Source: Symbiodinium natans (taxonomy: Eukaryota; Sar; Dinophyceae; Suessiales; Symbiodiniaceae). Taken from it: a stretch of DNA of 64,000 nucleotides. The stretch lies in NCBI GenBank assembly GCA_905221605.1, contig CAJNDS010000555.1, positions 50,788 to 114,787 on the forward strand, read 5' to 3'. A program made the translations under genes and the position numbers. Shown here in pieces: positions 20,765 through 31,019 of this stretch. The notes beneath the pieces are model-generated. The model searched no databases. It saw only the letters and a list, made by a program, of their open reading frames with translations, and was not told where the DNA came from. Positions within the stretch are counted from its first letter, which is position 1, and every line of letters begins with the position of its first letter.

Positions 20765-20921
20765 GTGCTCACAACGTAAAGTCGCAGTGGACTTTGATGA
20801 AGCATTCCGTGTTATTCCCCCCAAACTTCAGGATATGGTTCTCCAGAGTGTCCTTCAGGCCGGGCGAGCAGACCCTGCAGCAGTTAAGTGGAGTGATGGC
20901 CTGCGCAGATTCAGGTCTTGA
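20765..20921 (+). CDS. Unknown protein, candidate terminal exon
   Basis: A compact frame ending in TGA reads 'RKVAVDFDEAFRVIPPKLQD', then 'MVLQSVLQAGRADPAAVKW' and 'SDGLRRFRS'. It has balanced composition with an amphipathic helix-like pattern. It is preceded by a TG-rich tract and AG dinucleotides suitable as acceptors. No upstream exon is identified and no family is recognised. Confidence 0.35.
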
Positions 20922-20965
20922 TTCTTGACGTTTGCTTTCCGTTCCAGCTAAAGTGCATCCGGGAA

Positions 20966-21488
20966 TTATGACAGATACCCTTTGAAGTGCAGCTTTTTGG
21001 CATCTGCCAAGCGTCCATGATAGTCTTTCATAACAGTGGCAAAAGCTATCTCAGCATCAGTTTGCACAATACTGCCTGATGCCAGTACAATGACAGGAAG
21101 AAGGCTAGACCCTGTTTCTGTTCCAGAAGCTGAAGTGGAAACAAGTTAAACTGGATTGTTCACCAGTAGCTTCCAAATTCTTTTTCTTTGCTGCTAGAAT
21201 GAACGGCAACAAAATCCTGGTTGAATAGTCTGTTTAATCTCGTAAGTGCTTCACTGATCTCCATGGTTGATTGCAAGATCCTTTTCTTGACCAATTATGG
21301 AGGAAGATTCAACGGGCTCCACCGTACTTCCCCTGTAAATGCGCCTCGTTGATTTGTTTCTTGAAAGCATTGCAACTGAACCGTTTCCAATCTTTAGTAG
21401 GCCATGCACGGACAACATCACAGATGTTCATAAGTGTTGGAGGATGCTTCAGTTTATTGGCAAAAAGCACTTCCGACAGGGTTTTTCA
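20966..21488 (-). pseudogene. Decayed AT-richer coding region, unknown
   Basis: Three minus-strand blocks look coding but sit in different frames or are separated by stops. Block 1 (about 21488-21310) reads 'LFANKLKHPPTLMNICDVVR' and 'AWPTKDWKRFSCNAFKKQIN', ending at TGA. Block 2 (about 21264-21163) reads 'MEISEALTRLNRLFNQDFVA'. Block 3 (about 21142-20966) reads 'GSSLLPVIVLASGSIVQTDA' and 'EIAFATVMKDYHGRLADAKK' to a TAA. Base composition is lower in GC than the neighbours. The pattern fits a transposed or foreign gene in decay, or an intron-bearing gene whose joins I could not find. The family is not recognised. Confidence 0.45.
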
Positions 21489-21499
21489 TGCTCTGGTTC

Positions 21500-22320
21500 T
21501 GTGACTCTCAACCGTGAACGGGGTGAGGGACCAATCTGATTGACGAATTGAAGTGGGTTCAAAAGGAGTGCTTGGACACCAGACCTCATGCGACCCCATG
21601 TGGCCCCACGTGAAGGTTGGTTGGCAGAGGCAGATGTCCGGCCCCATTGACATAACGGACTCGGACGAACATTTGCAGCGGGCTAAGGAAGTTCTCTCCA
21701 AGCTTGCAAGAGCGTGCATGTGCCCTTAGTGCAGGCAAGACAAGATTCAGCACTTTCTCGATTTGACTCCGGACTGCTTTGTGGTAAGTGAGATCTGAGA
21801 CACAGTGCCCATGTTTGTTTTGTATGTCTGTGTGTGTGTGTGTGAATCATTGTGAATCCGTGAGCCTTCTGAGCTCACACGTGCTGATGGGCCAAGCCCA
21901 GCATTGGCAGAGCAACGCAGCACGTGAGAGGGGACTCTTGCATTCCACCAAATACTTACTTCACTGCAAGGGCACCTGGGCCATGGATAGGTCTCGGATT
22001 GGGCAGGTGCTAACGAAGACATGTACCCAGTGACGGTGATATGGAAGCGCGCATGGGATTTGCCAAATGTGTCTCGTTGCCAAAACAACTTGCACGACTC
22101 TCAAAACAAGTGTCCTCCATTGCAGAAGTCAATGTTGAGATGGGTTGTGCAGAAACCGGCAACAAGGGGACATGCGCGAATGACACAAATTCTGCATACC
22201 CTTGGGCCAGGCCGTAACGGTGAATTGGAGGTGTGGGAGAGTTGGGCAGCATGTGTGCCGGAGGGTCAAAAGCCTTCTCAAACAGTGATGCTGCTATTTC
22301 CATCTCCATATCAGTTTCCG
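21500..22320. other. No supported gene
   Basis: Frames on both strands are short and without motifs. A short TG run lies at 21830-21843. Confidence 0.35.
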
Positions 22321-22331
22321 TGTCAATGCAG

Positions 22332-22714
22332 GTCCCGGTTCGAGTGCGAGCGTGAAGGTTTGTCTGTGCATGGGCAAGTGCGGGAACACATGCTTTTGCA
22401 GGACCAGGTGCGGCAGCTCTGCCAGGCAGAGCAGAAGGGTTCATGGATCGTTTGTGTGCGTGGCATGACAGATGCGCGGAAATTGTGATGCACCGAGCAC
22501 ACTCACCTTCCTCTTCCGAGTTCAGGTTGGATCCTGGCAGCAAAAGAATACAGGTGATCGGCTGTCAAGCCAAGGCAAGTGCATCGGAAGACCCACATTC
22601 AGACTACAAACGAGCTTCTTTCATGTTCTACCGACCCGAGGGGTTTGCGAAGTCGCGGTGCACATTGCTGTGCCTGGAAGCAGCAAGGTGCGAGTGTTTA
22701 GAGAGCTTCTTTGA
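22332..22714 (+). CDS. Unknown protein, two candidate exons
   Basis: Exon 1 (22332-22473, after an AG|G acceptor) reads 'RFECEREGLSVHGQVREHML' and 'LQDQVRQLCQAEQKGSWIVC' up to 'VRGMTD'. Exon 2 (22526-22714) starts at CAG|G, reads VGSWQQKNTGDRLSSQGK, and ends 'GVCEVAVHIAVPGSSKVRVF' plus RELL and TGA. The join is phase 0 across a 52-nt intron that begins GC and ends AG, consistent with other introns in the window. Exon 1 is Gln-rich and helical in character, and exon 2 looks like beta strands. The family is not recognised and earlier exons are not found. Confidence 0.38.
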
Positions 22715-22822
22715 ATGTGTGTGGACCCAATCCCCCCCCCTCTTTCTCTGAAGACATGTGGACTCTGGCAGGAGATAGAAAGGTGTTAACCGGCCGTTGC
22801 AGATGTTTTTGGGCACAGGGGG

Positions 22823-23361
22823 TCATTTTAAGGTAGCAGACGTGCAATTTGCAAAAGGATTCAAAGTTGGGGGAGGATCACTTGTCATGCTGCGGGAGCC
22901 AAAACAGGACACAGGCTGAAAGGAAGGAAGCGACAAAACAGCAGAAACCACAATTCCCATTCCAGCATGTTTGTGGCACAAAAGAAAGAAGAATAAGGTC
23001 GTCACAACCAAGCAGGCCTGAAATGCGAGCCGCACTGTCCACATCGCTCGAGGTGTCCCTGTGTCGCATGTTGCTTCCAAGCACTCACCTCGTCTTTGCC
23101 GCTACAGTGTCCGGATTGTGTCGGGCCGGCATCGTCGACGGCTCCACCATGCTTCTTTGTCCTGGTCCGCTTTTGGTTGGCCAGCATTGCAGTCCTCAAG
23201 CCTCGCTTCGCAGATGTCCTTCGGTTCTTGTTTTCGTTGGTGCCTGTGTGCCTCTGGACAGCATCAAGCTTGTGCTCCATTCTGCGGATGGCACCTCTAC
23301 CATAGTCTGTACAACACGTGGCAGGACACTGTCTTGTACTTTTGCTCAAGTCCGCAGTCAA
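22823..23361 (-). CDS. Candidate small membrane protein, two exons
   Basis: On the minus strand a basic stretch ('RRMEHKLDAVQRHTGTNENK', 'LANQKRTRTKKHGGAVDD') ends at a strong donor, GACGAG|GTGAGT (about 23089). A second piece after TTTCAG (about 23018) reads 'ACLVVTTLFFFLLCHKHAGM', a likely membrane helix, with phases compatible over a roughly 70-nt intron. The topology would be a cytosolic basic domain plus one helix. The first part has no clear ATG within an exon. The overlapping plus-strand frame is longer but starts without ATG and looks less natural. Confidence 0.3.
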
Positions 23362-23401
23362 GTAAGTTTTTTGTCGCTTTCGCTTGGGTGCAGGGGTAAG
23401 G

Positions 23402-23760
23402 GTTGAGGATCTAGGGTATAGGGTTTAGCACTTTTTGGCTTGTAGGGTTTAGGGTTTTGGGTTCAGTCTTTACGCTTTAGGTTTTGATTTGGAAGGGCCG
23501 CGGTGGTGTCTCTGCTTTGCTGCAGCAGAACGCAGCACGGTGTATGAAGCATTTAGAGCCCTCGTGTTAAAAAGTTCCACACGAAATCAAAGCAGTGCCT
23601 GCAATTGCGGGGTTTGGGTTTAGGGTTTAGGGTTTAGGGTTTAGGGTTTAGGGTTTAGGGTTTAGGGTTTAGGGTTTAGGGTTTAGGGTTTAGGGTTTAG
23701 GGTTTAGGGTTTAGGGTTTAGGGTTTAGGGTTTACGGTTTATATAGGGTGAACGGTTGAG
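23402..23760 (+). repeat. Interstitial TTTAGGG telomere-type array
   Basis: Sixteen perfect copies of TTTAGGG (23619-23730) flanked by imperfect copies (23402-23470, 23731-23760). This is the plant/dinoflagellate-type telomere repeat at an internal site. A further imperfect set lies at 24208-24310. Confidence 0.95.
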
Positions 23761-24467
23761 GGTTTCGGGTACCCTAAACTCTTCACACGCCCTATCGCAG
23801 ATCAATCCGCAACCGTGTACCTCTACTACAGTCTACTACAGTCGTAACATCCCCAATGCAGCGCAAGCCGGAAGCGTGTACCCTTGAAGTCTGAGGCCCC
23901 CCTTCCAAGCAAAAGCCCTGAATCTCAAACACGATCAGTAGAAACACCGTGTGAGCGCGAAATTCCTCGAGTGTTTAAAGGTTCCTGTCAAAGCACAGGC
24001 ATTTCGATGTGTTCCTGTGCCTATTTGTATTGTGTTTTACAATGCAAAATGCTCCTGTGATGTTTTGGTGCACTTGTGTGTTGCTCTTAGTTCTTGGCGC
24101 ATGGAGCAAAGTAATTTTAACGCTACGCGACCCGCCTCGGCCCGGCCCAGCGCATCCGCGTGAGCATGGTGATTCCGCAGCGCCCAAGTCGCTGGACCCC
24201 AAGCAATAAGGGTTGGGTTTAGGGTTTAGGGTTTAGGGTTCCGGGTTTATGGTTTATGGTTTATGGTTTAGTTTAGGATTGAGGGCTTAGGGCTTGGGGT
24301 TTAGGGTTTTTTTGGGAGTAGGGTTCAAGACGGTTCGGCTTGGATTGATCGTAGGGTTGAGCCAGGCCTCTCAGGGGGGTAGGGGGAGTGGGGGGGGAAG
24401 TGCTTCGGGCTTAGGTTTAAGATGTAAGGGTTTAAGCTCAGAATCAAAAACCCGCTCACCAACTGCA

Positions 24468-24680
24468 GTGGGGTGGAGGGGGGAGGGGGGGTGGGGGGGG
24501 GGGGGTGGGGGGGGGGGGGTGGGGGGGGGGGGGGGGGGTGGGGGGGGGGGGGGGTGGGGGGGGGTGGGGGGGGTGGGGGGGGGGGGGGGGGGTGGGGGGG
24601 GGTGGGGGGGGGGGGGTGGGGGGGCGGGGTGGGGGGTGGGGTGGGGGGTGGGGGGGGGGTGGGGGTGGGGGGGGGTGGGT
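24468..24680 (+). repeat. Extreme G-tract region
   Basis: About 210 bases made almost only of G runs (4-20 long) separated by single T, A or C. It has strong potential for G-quadruplex formation on this strand. Run lengths are likely inaccurate because such tracts are hard to sequence. The Gly-only and Pro-only frames here are shadows. Confidence 0.95.
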
Positions 24681-25189
24681 GTGAAGAAAAAGGGGATGGG
24701 CGCTTGCTGGGAGGGGCTTCAACCTCCGGCCCGAGGCCTCGGCGGATTAAGCAACGAGTTTTGAGGTCTGCCTACCTTAAAGGACGCGTGTCAATGCTCT
24801 GATTTTTTTCAATAATTTCGACCGTAAATTCCTCGAGTTTCAGTACGCTTGCGATGGAAAACGAGCTTTTTTTACACAGAAAAAGCCTATGCCGATTTTT
24901 GTCCTGCACGCTCTTACCAATACACAACGCGTGTCTCCACAATCGTGCGCGCGTGCACAATGTCCGAGTGCTCTTACCGGTCTCTTCCGCACATTCTTTT
25001 TCCGTCGTCCTTTTTCCGTGTTTGTTCAGATAGAAAGCCAGAAGACTCCAGAAACTAGTGCGTTATGCGTTATGGAACGTGTGATCTGAAAGCACTGGGT
25101 GGCCCCTCCGCTTCCGGCACCGTAGATTTTGGCATCCTTTTTGTTACTTCGGGGTTTCGGCTGCGCAGAGAGGTGGCTGAGACGGTAGA

Positions 25190-25473
25190 TGTTGGCTGGA
25201 GCCCGAGATGACCGGCGTTCTAGGCGGACGGTTCTACGAGACCATGTCCAGGCTCGAACTGTGGAGCTGCCCAAGAAGTCAGTAGCAGCAAAGCTGGAGT
25301 GGATGGCCCAGCATGCCCAGCATGCGCAGCCGAATCTGGTGTCACGGCCTCCTGTTTTTTATCCGCTTTACTTTTTCGATTGGATTCGAGCCAATGTCCT
25401 GAGTTCATCTGCGGCCTGGAGAGCGTTCTCTATGACGAGTGGGGCCCTCAAGGGTCCTGGCGAGAAGAGCCAG
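25190..25473 (+). CDS. Candidate exon, unknown protein
   Basis: A plus-strand frame reads 'ELPKKSVAAKLEWMAQHAQH', then 'PVFYPLYFFDWIRANVLSSS' and 'AWRAFSMTSGALKGPGEKSQ'. It ends exactly at a donor-like CCAG|GTGTGA with phase 0. Aromatic and basic residues are mixed as in globular proteins. The start of the exon is not fixed. It may belong with the next candidate at 25899-26144, but the phases do not join directly, so at least one exon would be missing. Confidence 0.33.
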
Positions 25474-25898
25474 GTGTGACAGCGAACTGCAACGAGGCCA
25501 TCGCGCTCGACCTGCAGGGTCCAGGAACCTTCAAAGGTTCTGTGCGTGAAGCGGGCAGATATGCAGCACTTGGTCACATACTCAGACACCTGGCCATGCA
25601 GCTGCAGACTTACCAAGATACCGACCTCAGGTTGCTGCAGAGCCATCCATCGCCAACTGACACTCGGCTTCTATTCCAACAGCGGTAGCCCAGCTGCTCC
25701 GAGAGCAAAGCCAATTGCTTGATAGAAACAGGCCTGGGCAGAATTGCAACCCGGCAGTTCGAATCTCAGCGGTTCATGCGGTGATGTGCTGTGACGTGCT
25801 GTGGCGAGCGTGTTACACTTGTGTGTTGCATTCTTAAGGTTCTTGCGCCACAGTGACGTGCTGTTGCAGGTGAGTCGCCTTACACAGAGTTTCCACAG

Positions 25899-26144
25899 TG
25901 CTCGTGAGGGAGCTTGAAGAGTTGCCGAAAAAGGCCTTGCAGCTAAGCGAAGGTGGTGGATGGAAAGGCCTCCCTAGTGGTTCCGTCTGTGTTGTGTATG
26001 TGTTGTCTACTTATTCTGGTGTTCTCACCAGGAGGGCATTTTGACAAGCACACTGCGGAAGTTTGCTTGGAGATGCTTGGGCAAGAGAGCAAGGCCACAC
26101 CCTCCCAGGTCAAGGTGCTGCATGATCTGGGGCTTCTTTCTTAG
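25899..26144 (+). CDS. Unknown protein, last two exons
   Basis: Exon 25899-25952 (LVRELEELPKKALQLSE) joins exon 26032-26144 ('GGHFDKHTAEVCLEMLGQES' then KATPSQVKVLHDLGLLS, TAG). The intron, 25953-26031, is 79 nt with GT-AG ends and AG|G at the acceptor, and the split Gly codon (G|GA) restores the frame exactly. The helical, leucine-rich C-terminus reads like a small helical domain. The family is not recognised. Confidence 0.45.
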
Positions 26145-26779
26145 AAACAGGCGGAGAAGGGCAGTCCGACAAGACGGATTTCCAACGCCCTACCGGAGAC
26201 GCTTGGACACTTGGTGGCACCATTGGCAGCTTAAGATAGATCCTTAAGTGCAGCCCTCGAGGGCTGAAGGCTGAGAGCGATCTTTTTCACATGGGCCTCT
26301 GCTCACACTTTGTGCCCCAAACCTTGCTTTTTATAATTGGGGGAGATTCGAGTTCGGAGGCAACCTCAGTACACCAACCGTTCCGCGGAAGCGGCAGAGT
26401 GCTCAGCGGAGTGCACGTGGAGTCCCTCGCTGACTGCTTTGACTCCCTTCTTTGATCCCCTTGTCGCCAAAAGTCGGCTTTGGAGGTACATCAGAAGGCA
26501 AGGCACGATCGATGCCTGGGCACTGAAATGGTCACACTACCGATTTTTCGCTTCGGATCTCCACCCTTTGTGTGTGTCTCTATCTTCACGTCTGATGCCA
26601 GGTTGGAAGAGCGCAGCAGCAATGATCAGGCAAGGGCAGCTCCATCCTAGGTGGCTGTCTTCCCTTGCCTGTCCTGGCTCAATGACGAGCCTCAATTGGC
26701 CTTGTTAATGCTTCCTGCACCCCAGCCTGCACATACCATTTTCCAGCGGCTTTGGGTGTTGCTGAAAGGTTAGTGACGG

Positions 26780-26950
26780 TTAGTGCTTAGAGAGGCACGA
26801 GGAGGCTTTCGGTCCAACATGGAGCCTAGCTCCGAGAGGGTTTCGGCTTTTTGCGGACCAGTCGCATGTTCGATGCGAACGAAGTTTTCTGCCTCCACAG
26901 CGCAGTGCGCTGCCGCGGCATTGTGGCGGCGTCATTGCGGCGTGCCATCT
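26780..26950 (-). CDS. Possible small basic protein, divergent from the metacaspase gene
   Basis: The minus frame from an ATG near 26946 reads 'MARRNDAATMPRQRTALWRQ' and continues very basic ('RLVRKKPKPSRS') to TAG at about 26826. It is short, Arg/Lys-rich and unassigned. It could also be 5' sequence of a longer unknown gene, or chance. Confidence 0.2.
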   Translation of the reverse strand, partial: RWHAAMTPPQCRGSALRCGGRKLRSHRTCDWSAKSRNPLGARLHVGPKASSCLSKH

Positions 26951-27161
26951 TGACTTCGTGACCATGCGTGGCCTCTAAAACGAGGAGACCAGAGCAACAA
27001 TACATGCGCTTAGCAATGCATGCGATTTGTGTTTGTTTGCGAATTGAAGAGCTACAGCCTTGTGCAAAGCCTTGAGGATGATCTAGAGCGGCCAAGATGC
27101 GATGTATTGTGCAGCCATTGCCTTGATCAGGAAAGCATAGTCCCGGCAGAAACACGCAGCC

Positions 27162-28654
27162 ATGGGAAACGCAGGTTGCTGTTCCAGCAAGGATGGTCAC
27201 CCTGCCTACGAGGCCTTGTCCACAGCGACGTCAAGCATCACTGGACGCAAGAAAGCCTTGCTGGTAGGCCTCAACTACCGCAACTCGCGCGCAGAGCTGC
27301 ACGGATGCATCAATGATGTGAACAACATGCAGCAAATCCTGGTGAAGCAGTACGGCTTTCAGCTTGAGGACATCATGATGCTGAACGAGGATCAAGACAA
27401 AAGCAAATGGCCTACCAAGAAGGTGATCCTGGAGGGGATGCAGTGGTTGTACAAGGATGCAAAGAGCGGAGATCTACTGTTCTTTCACTACAGCGGCCAT
27501 GGCTCCACGTACTCGGTGGACAAGAAGGCAATGCCTGCTGACTGCATTTGCCCCTTGGACTGCCTTGACAAGCCGTGGCCGGAAGCAGTCATGCTCGACA
27601 CTGAGATTCACGACAATCTCTACGATCCCTTGCCAAAAGGTTGCAAGGCCGTTTGCATCTTCGATTGCTGCCACTCTGCTACCGTCGCAAACCTCTGTGA
27701 GACGATGGTCGTCAAGGAGGGGCCCCTGACTGCGGCCAAGAAGGAGAAGTTGGTGAAGCAGCTGACGAAACAGAAAGACGATGTGGCTGCCAAGGTCCGC
27801 TTCTACCGCGAGATTAACTCCGGCAAGCTGGACATCAAGAAGAAGAGCCGGGATGAAATGATCCAACTTCTGGAGAAGCATGAGTTCCCGAAGAAGGGCT
27901 CATACTACGAGGACGAGCAGGCGAACTACAACTATCTCATGGGCATGTCCATCTCCACGCTCTTCAATGAGTCTGTGAAGAATGCCGAAGACCTGCTGGA
28001 TGCAAAGACCAAGGCTCTGGCACACGTGCAAAGCCTAAAGCCTGGCGAGGGCGCCAAGATCTACATCGGCAACCTTGAACAGGATGAGCAGACTCTTGGC
28101 CTGTGTGGCAAATGTTGTAGTGTCATGATCCTTCGGCTGTTTTTGTTGTCTGGGTCTTGTGTGACGAGTACTGTGTATCGGAGAGAACGTTGGCATGAGT
28201 GACTTTTGCCAGGTCTGCATACACCAAGAGCCATTCCAGCAAGGAAATCCGGTTGCGGTACCTCCCCCAACCAGAAATGGATCAGGATGAAGATGCCCCG
28301 CCAGCCAAGCCACTTGGCACAGGCTTGCGTGGTGCCCTCAGGAAGGCCAAGTACTCAGATCATGAGCTCTGGATCTTCTCGGGCTGCCAGGACGATCAAA
28401 CAAGTGCTGACGCACATGTGGACGGCATCTACCAGGGAGCCTTTACCTGGGCTCTTATCAAGGCTTTGAAGACCGATGCATTCATGGAGAGCTACAGCAA
28501 TCTGCTCATCCAAATCAAGGAGAACTTGGAGAGCGGCAGCTACAAGCAGGTCCCAGCCCTGTCCACGACACACAAGATGTACCTGGACTTCGGCTTCTTG
28601 GACTTGGACCTTTCGCTAGTGTCGCCACCAGCCGACGCGCGCCAGTGCAGGTAG
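27162..28654 (+). CDS. Metacaspase (C14 cysteine protease), two exons
   Basis: ATG 27162 opens MGNAGCCSSK, a classic N-myristoylation plus Cys-palmitoylation type start, which suggests membrane anchoring. The p20 domain (about residues 28-185) has KALLVGLNYR, the catalytic His in HYSGHG (His113) and the catalytic Cys in FDCCHSATV (Cys170). A charged linker of about 120-170 residues follows. After an intron the p10 domain carries 'ELWIFSGCQDDQTSADAHVD' (about residues 360-379), the conserved substrate-pocket region. The intron ends CCAG|G at 28212; its donor is either GC at 28088 or GA at 28091, both giving a continuous frame (exon 1 to 28087 or 28090, exon 2 from 28213, about 455 residues). 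p20 before p10 with a long linker resembles type II order, while the acylated N-terminus is unusual. Metacaspases cleave after Arg/Lys, are often Ca-dependent, and act in stress and cell-death pathways. All key residues are present, so the enzyme is probably active. Confidence 0.93.
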
Positions 28655-28662
28655 CTAGTTGC

Positions 28663-28747
28663 CTGTTGTCCCGGTGTTGCCCCGGTGTTGCCCCGGTGTT
28701 GCCCCGGTGTTGCCCTCGTGTTGCCCTCGTGTTGCTCTCGTGTTGCC
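28663..28747. repeat. 11-bp minisatellite TGTTGCCCCGG
   Basis: About seven copies of TGTTGCC[CT][CT]GG/TGTTGCCCTCG directly after the metacaspase stop codon, the later copies changing CCGG to CTCG. A second short repeat (GGCTGTACTTTGCAG, three copies, 28799-28852) follows. Both probably lie in or just past the 3' untranslated region. Confidence 0.85.
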
Positions 28748-28769
28748 TACTAAGGCTTCTGTGGAAAGC

Positions 28770-28991
28770 TCAAAGAGAATGGACCGAGCATTGAGTGAGG
28801 CTGTACTTTGCAGCCAGGCTGTACTTTGCAGTGAGGCTGTAGCTTGCACTGGCAGCCTTTGCCTTTGCTCTCTGAGCCTTTTTGACGAGATTGCCCGGCA
28901 AGTCTTTCAATAAGTGTCCCCAAATGGGGTGCCGCGCTTTTTCGAACTCGGCGTGCAACACCTGAGCTTTGGAGTTGTTCATAAACCACAT
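28770..28991 (-). CDS. Unknown protein, convergent with the metacaspase gene
   Basis: The minus frame from ATG (28989-28991) reads MWFMNNSKAQVLHAEFEKAR, then 'HPIWGHLLKDLPGNLVKKAQ', then an Ala/Lys/Ser-rich tail with the repeated unit [TA]AKYSL. The tail repeat is coded by the GGCTGTACTTTGCAG minisatellite, read on the other strand. The first 45 residues look globular. The ATG may be internal to an exon. The family is not recognised. Confidence 0.35.
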   Translation of the reverse strand: MWFMNNSKAQVLHAEFEKARHPIWGHLLKDLPGNLVKKAQRAKAKAASASYSLTAKYSLAAKYSLTQCSVHSL

Positions 28992-28999
28992 TGTTCATT

Positions 29000-29700
29000 G
29001 TTCGTTGTGAACATCTGGGCAGGTAAGCGGGCTTCTCAGACATGTCCTCGCAGTGTTGCATTTCCTCTCTTCAGCTGTGCCGCATGCTGCTGCCTTCAAG
29101 GACAGTTCGTACATGTTTGTACTTAGCAGACACAACACTAGCATCGCATGATCCAGGCAAACTGAGTGAGGAACTCGAAGCAATGCAATCCTACACTGTT
29201 GCCGAGGAACACCTTGCCATGCGACAAAGGTGCTACCGGTGTGCGACAGAAAGCACCTTTGAATTAGAGCGTCTCGGGATGGCGCGAAGATGTCGCAGTG
29301 CACCCGTGGCAGTGTCGTCGCTGCGGCAGCCGCCAGAGACCCGGGGCATGTCGGGGAGCAGTGCTTGTGCTTCCCAGAGAGCTAAACACCAGTGCTTCAG
29401 AGTGCTTCTCCTTTTGAAAGCGAATTTCGAATTTTTCGAATTTTTCGAGTTTTTCGAGTTTCGGGTTTCCAAGGGTGCTCTCCTGGGCCTCGTCTTCATC
29501 TCTGCATCATCCTCCTGGCAACTCGGGGTGCCTCTGCTTCACTGGATGCGCGCGCCGCTGCAGACCCTACTTCTCAGTTATAAAAAGGGTGAGTGCGTGA
29601 GTCTGAGTGAGTATGACCAGCAGCTGACCAGCACAGGTCAGATTTGCTTCTTTCCTACCCCAGTGTTTTCGAACCTGCATGTCGCCTCAATTTCTTAACG
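29000..29700 (+). other. Open frame without motifs
   Basis: A 218-codon frame from ATG 29042 to TAA 29698. Its middle is a short tandem repeat of TTTTTCGAAT/TTTTTCGAGT (about 29426-29462) giving FEFFEFFEF. The rest is not recognisable. It may be a real gene or a chance frame; the repeat and lack of similarity to anything I know keep confidence low. Confidence 0.2.
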
Positions 29701-29731
29701 GTTGTTGCGCTTTATGTGTTGTGGTTGTTCA

Positions 29732-29957
29732 GCCATATGTTCCCATGAATGAAATGCAGAACTTGTCACAAAGCGCCTATTCGACAAGAATGGTACCTGC
29801 CAAAAAACGTGGTTCGATTGAAATCATCAAGCTTGGTACTGAGAAGCGTGTTTTTGTGAGACACGCACTTTTCAGTCTCTCAGCTCAACGACTCATTTTG
29901 TACGATCTCTTGGGTCCAGCAGAGATGAGCTGTATCTGCGATTCAGGGAAAGTTTAA
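29732..29957 (+). CDS. Unknown protein, candidate terminal exon
   Basis: After a T/G-rich tract ending TTCAG, the frame reads 'YVPMNEMQNLSQSAYSTRMV', 'PAKKRGSIEIIKLGTEKRVF' and 'VRHALFSLSAQRLILYDLLG' to TAA at 29957. Composition is natural and lower in GC than the neighbours. No upstream exon is found. Family unknown. Confidence 0.35.
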
Positions 29958-31019
29958 CAACGACTAATGCAAATAGAAACTCAACTACTTGTTGCACGAA
30001 GCTGATTTTTCTTGCTCGTTGAAAGGCTGGTGGCATAGAAGAGTTTAACCTCCCCTATCCGTATCCTAACCACCTTGCGCTGAACCGCCCATCATGCATC
30101 CGCACCCAACATTCTCATGAGCGTACCGGTGGCTTTAAGGTCTCAGACGTAAACATGTAGTCTTTGCTGCGTGCGCAAACATGGTGAACGCACGTCTTAG
30201 CATAGTCAAGCACAAGGCTTCCTGCCGTCGCTGCCCAGGACGTGTCCGAAGCGCAAGCTGAGCAGAACATCCAAGAGGACAAATCCCAACGATGAGAATG
30301 AAGACATAAAGACATGGTCACATGAGTTAACAGTTATGTTTGCAGCGCACGTCAGACTGCGTTTCGAGGCGGCGCCGCAGCACGCTGCTGCAGGGTCACC
30401 GGCGCCTTGCTGTCCTGCCTACTATTTTTCTTTGTTGTTTTTGCGCGGTGTCGGGTTGTTCAAACATATCCAAACCCAAGCTTGGGTAGACTTGAGTAGA
30501 TCTGGGCGAATTGGGGCAACAGTTTGGGGGCCAATCTTCATTTGTGCTTCCTGGAGGTACCGCGCCCTTTGCCCGCACCGCCTGTGCCAGCACTGCCTGT
30601 GCCCGCACCGCCTGTGCCCACACGGCCAACAAGCCAAGGTAGCCTCCAAGACGAGGCGGGGTTGTTGCGGCGTGTAGCGGAATGTATCGGCTGTCGGGAT
30701 GTACAGCGCATAATATCCCTTTATTGTCAGCAGCTCCCTTGGCTTGGAAGCTCTCGTTGGGCTCGCTGGATCCTAGCCCCTAAGAGAGGCTTCGAAGCAA
30801 AAGGAACGTTCCTGATTTCAGTCTTTTGGACTGGTGTTGCCTCGAATGATGTCGGCCAATCTTCGTGTGCTTGGGACAGGCTTGTGAACTGGTCCCTGGG
30901 TCCTTGGCGTCGGGGGTTGGTCGGCTTTGGGTTTTACCGACGTTGGCAGGCTTTTCGGAGTAAGGCTGAAGGAATGAACTGCTTCAGTGTACGATTGCCC
31001 CTCAAGTCTCCAACGGCCT
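29958..31019. other. No supported gene
   Basis: Contains a 14-15 bp minisatellite, GCCCGCACCGCCTGTGCC and variants, four copies at about 30569-30622. Frames that cross it are Pro/Val/Ala repeats. Nothing else is recognised. Confidence 0.35.

Noticed and set aside
24294-24802. Gly-rich or Pro-rich frames of about 90-156 codons
   Set aside because: Products of the G tract; run lengths are not trustworthy.
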